A stretch of 64,000 nucleotides of DNA from Asterias amurensis (lineage: Eukaryota > Echinodermata > Asteroidea > Forcipulatida > Asteriidae). The DNA lies in contig NC_092665.1 of NCBI RefSeq assembly GCF_032118995.1, positions 6,443,501 through 6,507,500 of the forward strand, given 5' to 3'. This document shows positions 57,401 through 64,000 of this stretch, piece after piece. The stretch's first letter is position 1. Each line of letters opens with the position of its first letter. A program made the position numbers and the translations under genes. A model generated the notes under the pieces. It saw nothing but the letters and a program-made list of their open reading frames with translations. It made no database searches and was not told the origin of the DNA.

Positions 57401-59403
57401 CAAGTAGGTGGCTTGTTTTAACTGGGTCGACCTTGTTGAACTCGTCAAGGTTCCATACATATCGGCTTGAAGCGTTATCCTTGCCAGAAAGCCATTCATC
57501 TGCAGGAAAATACCGTTTTCATACAACTTGTCAAGAATAAATAACTGCAATGAAAGTCCCTTTTCTACATAGGCCGCTGTTATAGAGAATTATGCCCCCT
57601 GGAAATATTACCTCGTCGACTAAAACGGTCGGCCAGAATGAAACAAATAATAGGGAGAACAACCCAATTATTGATGATTATATACTTTATGTTATCAAAG
57701 GAACACGTTGCCTTGGATCGGTCGAGTTGGTCTTTGAAAAGCGTTCTGTAACTGTTTGTTATAAAATGCATATGGGTAAGATGTTGTAAAAGTAGAAAAC
57801 AATGATCTACACAAATATGCCTAAAAATTGCGTGGTTTTCAAAAAGTTGACTCCCATAAATGGCCAACCGTGTTAATTCGCAAAGTAAAAAGTAAAAAGA
57901 AATTTCGAGGCAAATTTGTGTGTATCGTTGTATTCTACTTTTAACACATCTTTTTACTAAACCATAACGCATTTCATAGCAAACGGTTACAAACGCTTTT
58001 TATAGACCAACTCGTCCGATCCATGGTAGCGTGTTCCTTTAAGATAGGCAACCCACCTATAAGGTTACGACCATCTTTACGTGATCCTTTTACGAAGGGA
58101 TACTCTGGGTCTGACTCGGAGTTGGGAAGCATCTTTGATCTACCTCCACCTAGAATAACCTGTGTGTTAGTAACAAGACAAAACACCTCACAAATGAAGA
58201 AAGGGATATTTATATATAGGATTTGAGGCATGGCATGGTGAGGTATCAATGTATATTTGGTTTGCGGTAACACCATGTGTGTATCTACTTGCCAGGTAGA
58301 GTTGTTCTTAGGGAACTGTCTTGCTTTATTCTACTGCCGTGGAGTAGATAATCGGAGGTTCGGGAGACTTCTCAGTTCTGAAAAGAACTGTCCTGCTTTT
58401 TAACTATTACCAGGACGGATGGTATAGAAATTAGACTGGACTACTACTTTAGCTTATAGGATCGTAATTACTGTACTGCCGCGGAGTCAGTTCTGAATTG
58501 GTCTCAACGTTTCGACTAGCTTGCTCTAGTCATCGTCAGGAGACTGAAGAGGTAAGAGATATTTATAACCAAGACAAATGTGGTAAGAGGTATGGCGGAC
58601 GCGATAGGAGTGTATTATTTGGTTTGGGTGTATACCAAAGATTAAGGGGCGCTAAATGACGCGCAAGATGCGGAACTGGAGCTTCATCTGTTGGAACGTG
58701 AAATACGCGTTGCCATTTCAGCCAGTGAATGTTTTGTTTCCCATCGATAGGAATGGTCATTGTCTGTACTGATTTGCTCTAATCTATTGTTGTATCGAAA
58801 GAGTAACTTGCCAAAACGGCGTCCAGAGTGGGATTTCACATTTCAGCCCGATAAGTTTGCGTCTTGCGCCTTTGGCGCTCTATAGTCAAAGTTATCCACA
58901 CCTTATAGTGGGTGCGTTCGACCCCGGTCTGCCCCTGGTGCGTTCAAATAGCTTTGACGTCATTCCAGGGGCTCACCCGGGTCAGCCCCCAAAGCCCTGC
59001 TTGTGGAGTGGGTCACTTGGGGTGATCCGAGGTGTATGACGTTACCACGAGGGGACAAGTGTGATCGTTCGATTAGCACTTGTCAGGGGCTCACCCGAGT
59101 GACCTCCGCGGGGTCGACCAATGAAAGCTAATCGAACGCACCCACTGTTTTAGCATTGTGTCCACCAAATCTCAATAAAGCTTCCTTTAGGAATAAATAA
59201 TTAACGTAAATGCAAAATAAATGTTACGTTAGTGTTGTTGGCCAGGCTTATGAGTTGTTGAGCTATATCAGTACAACCAACGGCTGCCTCTTCGTCTGGT
59301 ATATCTGCGTCAGTTTCCCATGATCGCTGAGGTGAGTGAGCGTACAGAGCTGCTGGAGTAGCGTGTGTTACTCGAGTAGTTGTTACAAATCCCGTTGATT
59401 TAC
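54098..59403 (-). CDS. Alkaline phosphatase ALP-3 (exons 4-10)
   Basis: Exons: 59228-59403, 58057-58159, 57401-57499, 56428-56568, 55923-56114, 55042-55179, 54098-54432. All seven join in frame with GT-AG sites in the same phases as ALP-2 and, as far as known, the family. Seen are [75 protein letters not shown] and [18 protein letters not shown] with the paired Cys residues of the tail (CLDYKEHC). The end, [15 protein letters not shown], is a GPI-attachment signal, so the enzyme should sit on the outer cell surface. Exons 1-3, including the nucleophile-serine exon, are not found up to 64000 and presumably lie beyond. Likely functional. Tandem arrangement with ALP-2 shows duplication. Confidence 0.88.
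54481..54820 (-). mobile_element. Penelope-like terminal remnant, copy 1
   Basis: About 340 bases shared with 58217-58550 (TAACACCATGTGTGTATCTA, CTTGCCAGGTAGAG, GGAGTCAGTTCT). On the minus strand the end resembles the hammerhead-bearing terminal repeats of Penelope-like retroelements. Stems are damaged here. In ALP-3 intron 9. Confidence 0.55.
55042..55179 (-). CDS. ALP-3 exon 9
   Basis: [20 protein letters not shown] to RRNLTNVDT. Acceptor CGTGCAG, donor ACTG|GTAAGA. Confidence 0.87.
55430..55810. mobile_element. M1 MITE
   Basis: Full copy from CAGTGGACACTATTGGTACC to ATAGTGCCCACTGCCTT. In ALP-3 intron 8. Confidence 0.82.
55923..56114 (-). CDS. ALP-3 exon 8
   Basis: [26 protein letters not shown] and GNPILG. 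Acceptor TTGATAG, donor CTAG|GTAATT. Confidence 0.9.
56428..56568 (-). CDS. ALP-3 exon 7
   Basis: [28 protein letters not shown] and GFFLMVEG. Acceptor ATTTAAG, donor GAAG|GTAAAT. Confidence 0.9.
56697..57056. mobile_element. M1 MITE, reverse orientation
   Basis: AAAGGCACTGGACACTATTG to GGTGTCCATGTCTTTAA; the interior is the reverse complement of the other copies. In ALP-3 intron 6. Confidence 0.82.
57060..57190. mobile_element. Partial M1 MITE, reverse orientation
   Basis: Only AAAACATTGTGAGAAACAGC to GACCTCAGATTTAGAATTTT remains. Confidence 0.7.
57215..57290 (+). repeat. tRNA-like fragment
   Basis: TATAGCTCGATAGTCTAATG and GGTCGTAGGCTCGAATCCCA resemble A- and B-box arms, but acceptor pairing is poor. 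Probably a SINE head in ALP-3 intron 6. Confidence 0.35.
57401..57499 (-). CDS. ALP-3 exon 6
   Basis: [20 protein letters not shown] to TSHLL. Acceptor CCTGCAG, donor CTTG|GTAACC. Confidence 0.87.
57697..58041. mobile_element. M2 foldback MITE, copy 3
   Basis: Same termini as the other M2 copies with part of the left arm deleted. In ALP-3 intron 5. Confidence 0.8.
58057..58159 (-). CDS. ALP-3 exon 5
   Basis: [20 protein letters not shown] to KDGRNLI. Acceptor ACACAG, donor ATAG|GTGGGT. An M2 foldback starts 16 bases past the donor. Confidence 0.88.
58217..58550 (-). mobile_element. Penelope-like terminal remnant, copy 2
   Basis: Homologous to 54481-54820 and better preserved at its end, where a hammerhead fold is possible (58501-58544). 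In ALP-3 intron 4. Confidence 0.6.
58501..58544 (-). ncRNA. Candidate hammerhead ribozyme
   Basis: On the minus strand, in order: GTCTC (stem I), CTGACGA (conserved core CUGANGA), T, GACTAG-AGCAAG-CTAGTC (6-bp stem II with loop), GAAA (core), CGT, T, then GAGAC (stem I return). Cleavage would follow the GUU triplet. Stem III is only AC/GU, but ACGU is self-complementary, as in minimal hammerheads thought to act as dimers. Such motifs are known in terminal repeats of Penelope-like elements. Activity is untested. Confidence 0.6.
58551..58909. other. ALP-3 intron 4, unassigned part
   Basis: No gene or repeat recognised. Confidence 0.4.
58910..59143. mobile_element. R-type MITE, copy 7
   Basis: GGGTGCGTTCGACCCCGG (left terminus shortened) to GCTAATCGAACGCACCC. 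In ALP-3 intron 4. Confidence 0.78.
59228..59403 (-). CDS. ALP-3 exon 4
   Basis: [20 protein letters not shown] to [12 protein letters not shown]. Acceptor TTTCCAG, donor TAAC|GTAACA. Confidence 0.88.
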
Positions 59404-59527
59404 CTGGAAATGCAGAGAGTTTTTAGTTCAATGTCAATTATTGGTGGAATGAAAGACAACATAATTAATCGACATTTCTTGCTGAAATCTGCTCTTATAA
59501 CCTCGGGTCTAAAGCTCTTTCTTTTTT

Positions 59528-59915
59528 AAGGCAGTGGACACTATTGGTAATTACTCAAAATAATTATTAGCATAAAACCTGACTTTGTAACGAGTAAATG
59601 GGGAGAGGTTGATAATATAAAAAATTGTGAGAAACGGCTCCCTCTGAAGTGCCATAGTTTTCCAGAAAGAAGTAATTTTCCACGAATTTGATTTCGAGAC
59701 CTCAGATTTAGAACTTGAGATCTCGAAATCAACCATCTAAACGCACACAACTTCGTGTGACAAGGGTGTTTTTTCTTTCATTATTTTCTCGCAACTTCGA
59801 CGACCGATTGAGCTCAAATTTTGACAGGTTTGTTATTTTATGCATATGTTGAGATACACAAACTGTGAAGACTAGTCTTTGACAATTACCAATAGTGTCC
59901 GCTGTCTTTAAGCCA
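59528..59915. mobile_element. M1 MITE, reverse orientation
   Basis: AAGGCAGTGGACACTATTGG to ATAGTGTCCGCTGTCTTTAA. Probably in ALP-3 intron 3. Confidence 0.85.
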
Positions 59916-60444
59916 TTTTTTATGCACGCAAAGGGACGATTGAACATCAGCAGATTAATCAATAAACATTTAACCACACGGTGTCTGAATAAGCTGTTTT
60001 CAATTACTCTTTTTTTTTTTTTTTTTTTTTTTGCTCGTGCCAATGGAAAAAATCTATAAGTTATTGTCTTTTTGTGCTATCCTTTAATAATTTGTTTTTC
60101 AATTTTACTCTTTTGTGTTTCATTTCATTGCTCGTCCTCTTTGTTGTTTTGTATGATTGTATTTTGGACATTTTCTTTGTGTATTTTTATCCGAATAAAT
60201 TCAACCAATCATCAATCTGTGTTAGCCCGATAGCCAGAGATTGTGCTTGGGGCCTTTCTCAAACCTCGGCTTTGGCGTGGAGGCTCAGGCTTCAACTTTG
60301 CGGCTCAGGCTCCGGCTTTAGATTGAGAGCGCTCGCTGTCAAACGCTTTGGAACACCGAGGCTTCGGTTGGCTTCGGTTGGCTTCTGTTACTTCCGGCGG
60401 CGTGACGAACACAGCTGATAAATCATAACAATGTTTTTGTTGAC
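59916..60444. other. Poly-T tract and LINE-like 3' end
   Basis: A T run (60009-60033) is followed by a T-rich segment (TTTTGTATGATTGTATTTTGG) like 35700-35740. 60235-60380 has short GGCTTCGG/GGCTCAGGCT repeats just upstream of the HARBI1-like start. Confidence 0.4.
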
Positions 60445-62512
60445 ATGGACGGAGACTTCGAGTTGTGCTCATTGCATCTTTTAATTTCCGATACTAACAA
60501 AATTATTTCAATACGAAGACAACGAAAACGATTTCTCTTGGCTTTACTGCAGCATAGTTCAACAACACAGGACAGAGACGTGAGTATTTTAATTAAAAGG
60601 AATTTGGTTTTGATTGTTCGTTCGAAGGTACCATCCATGTACATGATGAGTGATGATAATTGAGTGGTACACAATGATTAATGAATGATTTGATCATAGA
60701 AACAGCTGATTGAACTTACAGTTGCAATTTGTTTTGTCTAAAAAAAATGATTGTTATGTAACGCTAATTTGTCAATGCTTCAGGCAAAGACATGGACGCC
60801 ATGCTGTAAGAAATACGTGACGTCAGTTGTAGAGAGTCTGTGTGGGTGCTGTACGGTTGTTTACGTTTTTTTTACGTTGGTTACTCGGCAGAACCCTTAA
60901 AAGTGAGGACGTGTTGGTTTTGGCCCTGCCTTTTCAGAAGTTGGTCATTTTAATGGTAAATAAAACAAAAATCTTCCATGGCGTAGCCGCCGTATACTTC
61001 TAGAAACTATATATAAGGCCCGCTCATAGGGGAGCCTTATAGTTTCTAGAAGTCAATCAGGCAATGATAGAATTTTGAGTACATTCTACTATTTTTTTTC
61101 ATAACCAATGAAAAATTGTAAGCTGGATACATACATTGCTCCGTTTATTGTAAATTAATGTACAGAAAGAATGAACATAATTTTGATATTACTAACTAGT
61201 TTATACTCAGGCGCCCTATCCACAATCTTCCTCAAATGTTTGTGCCATTCAACATTCAAGACTACCTTGGTGGCCCTTAAGGTTAGAATTATTTCTCCTA
61301 ACCACAGGTTTGTACGTGTTTACAAGCCCTTACATCTACAACCACGAATTGCAGGAAGCACATTGCCACATTCAAGCCCATTTTGTTCTGTAAAGTCTTG
61401 CTGATCTTCCATATTCATAGAGCAATAATTTCCCTTGGAAAATATTAAACTTGTTACTATTAAAAAATATCCGATGTCCTTGAGAAGAAAGGAACCTTTC
61501 AGCCCAGCCCCTGGATGTTACAAGGAAGAATTGCAGCTGGGACAGAAATGTCACTCTTGCGGTAGTTTTTCCTGAAGTATTGTAGCCTATAAAAAATTGT
61601 TGCTTCAAATGAATTATCATTTTTGAATATTTTCTTCGCAGGTAATTCGGGGGCCTTATTGTAAATTTGGGACTACTTTTCTGCTTGCTACGCTCCAGGA
61701 TGGAGGACTTGAATTAAGGAGAGACTTTAGGGTATCAAGAAGATCTTTCTTCAAGCTGGTATCAATAGTCAAGGAAGACAAGCAGCACGGATGGCAAATA
61801 GAAATTGAGCTGCTACTGTTTTTGTTTTGGTTGGCGTGCGGATGTGCATATAGAGTAGTGTCACGCAGCTGTGGAGTACCACTAGCATCCGTTTGTAGAA
61901 TTGTACACAAACAACTTGCAGCCATCAACGGGAACCTTGAAAAGTTCATCCACTTTCCTAAACAGGAAGAGTATGCTGCTATAACTAATGGTTTTGCAGC
62001 TCTTTCAGGGACCGCTAACATCGACGGATCACTAGGGGCAGTAGATGGCACGCATGTCAGTGTAACTCCTCCAACTGATGACCGGGGAGCTTATACCAAC
62101 ATAAAAAGCCAGCACACAGTTCAGACACAGGCTGTTTGCAACCATGAGGGAGTTTTCATAGACATTTTCACGGGTTATCCTGGCAGTGTGCATGACGCTA
62201 GAGTATTCAGGAACAGTCCAATTGCGCTAGATAGGCAGTATCCTCCAAGAGGATACTATCTTCTTGGAGATACTGCCTATCCAGCATCTGACAAGATGCT
62301 TACACCATACAAACTACCAGAGGCTGCGCGACCAGCAAACGCAAGGTTTAACTATCATCACAGCAAGGCTAGATCGATCATCGAAAGAGCCTTTGGACAA
62401 CTAAAAGTTCGGTGGCGATGCATCTTCACGAAGAAGATAGAGCTGCGGTCCATAATGGCACCTCACATAATAGCTTCTTGTTGTGCAATGCACAACTTGT
62501 GCCATGCCTCTG
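60445..62512 (+). CDS. HARBI1-like PIF/Harbinger transposase (two exons)
   Basis: Exon 1 (60445-60579) encodes MDGDFELCSLHLLIS to HSSTTQDRD and ends at donor GAC|GTGAGT. Exon 2 (61642-62512) starts after TTCGCAG in the same phase with VIRGPYCKFG. It contains the helix-turn-helix-like stretch (YRVVSRSCGVPLASVCRIVH) and the DDE_Tnp_4 nuclease: GAVDGTHV (first Asp), LLGDTAYP (second Asp) and SIIERAFGQLK (Glu), so all three acidic residues are kept. It ends at a possible donor CTCTG|GTGAGT; a short third exon was not identified. About 335 residues are seen, near the usual family length of about 350. It may be a live transposase or a domesticated HARBI1 homolog. Its Myb-like partner is not seen nearby. 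Confidence 0.85.
60580..61641 (+). other. Intron of HARBI1-like gene
   Basis: A 1.06-kb intron. A palindrome (CTTCTAGAAACTATATATAA / CCTTATAGTTTCTAGAAG) lies at 60998-61053. Nothing else recognised. Confidence 0.55.
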
Positions 62513-62534
62513 GTGAGTACATGTGTGCCCTGTA

Positions 62535-62782
62535 TACAGGGGCCAATTTCATAGAGCTGCTTAAGCATAAAATTTGCTTAAGCACGAAAATAGCTCGCTT
62601 ATTACACGTGTTACTGGCCAAAATTTCCTGCCATATACATTGCTTAAGACTAGTATTAAGCTGTTGTTTACTTAGCATTGCAATTGAGTGGAGTCTTGGC
62701 CGGTAATCTGATTTTACTAAGCAATGAATTTTTTGTTTAAGCAAAATTTTTTGCTTAAGCAGCTCTATGAAATTGGTCCCTG
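62535..62782. mobile_element. TIR MITE (GGGGCCAATTTCATAGAGC)
   Basis: CAGGGGCCAATTTCATAGAG, CTGCTTAAGC and its inverse (GCTCTATGAAATTGGTCCC) form arms of about 45 bases around 160 bases. It inserts within or just after the transposase gene and extends its apparent ORF to 62706. Confidence 0.82.
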
Positions 62783-63260
62783 GTTATTATAAGTTATCAC
62801 ACAAGCGCGAGTGGAATACGGAAAAATATAGCGCTTCTGCGTCCCATATCCAACGAGGCGCGCATGTGAAAACGAATTTATCTTCCAGTCTCACTTGCAA
62901 CATGCTAAATTTCGAACTTCCGAGCGTTATTTCACAACGAACAGCATTCACGCGCACAAAGTTTAGAACGTAACTTTTGCACTGTCTGTATACGGAGCGT
63001 GACAAAATCACATTTCACAATGCGCACTGTGTAATAAAAAGAGAGGAAGTAGGATATAAAACAGAGGTCGTAGCATATGTTTTTATCCCCCTAGTAGTTC
63101 GAGCTTCTGATTGGTGGATTAGCGCGTACTGGAAGATAATATAAGTTATCACACAAGCGCGAGTGGAATACGAAAAAATACAGCGCTTCTGCGTCCCATA
63201 TTTCGGCCTCCGAGTTGGATATGGGACGCAGACGCTCTATATTTTTTTCGTATTCCACTC
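62783..63260. repeat. Inverted and direct repeats of TTATCACACAAGCGCGAGTG
   Basis: AAGTTATCACACAAGCGCGAGTGGAATACG occurs at 62793 and 63143 (described in pieces: TTATCACACAAGCGCGAG, TGGAATACG). GCGCTTCTGCGTCCCATAT at 63184 folds back on ATATGGGACGCAGACGCTC at 63219. No gene. Confidence 0.65.
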
Positions 63261-63670
63261 TGTACGCACACACTATGAGCATGACGCTTAATTTGTAGCA
63301 CAAAGATTGAATATTATAACACCCCTTGCAAAGATTCTGCCTGCTCATTGGTTTAGAGCGCGTCACATGACATGTCTTAGTTTTGCTACACGACGGCCGT
63401 CGGTTTGCCATGCGCTAGTCCGAAGACTAGCACATGGCGCCGTGCGCTAGTCCGACAGACTAGCACACGGCGTGTAGTACCCAGACGTCCGTTGCGTGTA
63501 CGAGGATGATAAATTAATAGTCTGTAACCATTTCGGATTGCACGACACGACATTCAACACATTCAGCAAAAGTGTTTGCAATCTGTATTCGCGTCGTCCG
63601 TGGATTGTAGCATTCAGGTCTGTAACTTAATAATAATAGTACAGTATTTAGAAATGTTTGGGGTGTTATA
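63261..63670. other. Intergenic DNA with short palindromes
   Basis: 63408-63478 holds two small hairpins built on GCGCTAGTCCGA-GACTAGC. Nothing else recognised. Confidence 0.5.
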
Positions 63671-63842
63671 AAACAAATATTGACTGCTTTTACTCGTGCA
63701 ATGGTTAAAAACTATGACTCCCTCGGTGATCCCCGGAGCGTTCTATTTTCCCTCGGCTTCGCCTCGGGAAAATAGAACGCTCCGTGGATCACCTCGGGAG
63801 TCATAGTTTTAACCATAGCACTCGAAGCAGTCAATATTTGTA
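63671..63842. repeat. Near-perfect 172-bp palindrome
   Basis: Arms of about 83 bases (ACAAATATTGACTGC; AAACTATGACTCCC; GGAGCGTTCTATTTTCCCTC) pair around GGCTTCGCC. The design is like 49287-49428, though the sequence differs. 63843-64000 shows nothing. Confidence 0.85.
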
Positions 63843-64000
63843 TAATATTGGCTGAGCTTCTACGACACTAGTATTGGCCCAAAACGATGGTGCTTGATTC
63901 TGGATAGTGTACTACGCGCGGTTGAATCGCCAAAGCGCGCCCGCCACGGTATGATTTAGTTACGTGGACGGCTCGAAATCTAGACTACACTCTGCAAGCT

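Noticed and set aside
62513-62706. C-terminal extension of the Harbinger transposase ORF
   Set aside because: It begins after a good donor (CTCTG|GTGAGT) and consists of MITE sequence.
59404-64000. Exons 1-3 of ALP-3
   Set aside because: I looked on the minus strand for the DSAGT-encoding exon and found none. The missing exons are probably beyond the window.

Overview
This 64-kb window is nuclear DNA of a multicellular animal. Genes have spliced exons with GT-AG introns, non-coding DNA is AT-rich and filled with inverted-repeat MITEs, and there are tRNA-derived SINEs, LINE fragments, a tyrosine-recombinase retrotransposon and long microsatellites. The gene families and the style of repeats suggest a marine deuterostome invertebrate, most likely an echinoderm such as a sea star. 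That placement is an inference, since no search was possible. I see no bacterial operons, rRNA genes, true tRNA genes or CRISPR arrays.

Two gene families dominate. The first, on the + strand, encodes secreted collagen-C1q proteins: one complete gene near 2.7-7.6 kb, a second near 20.1-24.2 kb, and a broken fragment at 27.5 kb. Both complete genes have a TATA box, an array of four CCAAT/palindrome repeats, a non-coding first exon, a 3-4 kb intron full of foldback elements, and one coding exon whose ATG directly follows the splice acceptor. The second family, on the - strand, is GPI-anchored alkaline phosphatase. A three-exon truncated copy lies at 11.9-14.25 kb. A ten-exon copy with a signal-peptide exon spans 41.9-52.4 kb but carries apparent lesions. 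A third copy (54.1-59.4 kb, exons 4-10) is entirely in frame and runs towards the window end. A two-exon HARBI1-like transposase gene sits at 60.4-62.5 kb.

The layout reflects serial segmental duplication. A C1q upstream segment occurs three times (1, 17.57 and 38.9 kb), C1q downstream flanks recur at 14.6, 24.4, 27.8, 33.7 and 38.1 kb, and an alkaline phosphatase 3' block occurs twice (10.44-14.62 and 40.55-46.02 kb). Transposons allow the events to be ordered: a 1.47-kb element with 9-bp target duplications is present in the first two C1q upstream copies and has a clean empty site in the third; a LINE inserted into a MITE before the phosphatase block was copied.

The middle, 25.4-38.1 kb, is mostly mobile and satellite DNA: a 2-kb PIF/Harbinger-type element with a Myb-like ORF, a decayed Ngaro-type retrotransposon interrupted by a 1.2-kb element, several minisatellites and long trinucleotide arrays. 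The most interesting single signal is a candidate hammerhead ribozyme in a Penelope-like remnant in an intron of the third phosphatase gene (about 58.5 kb).
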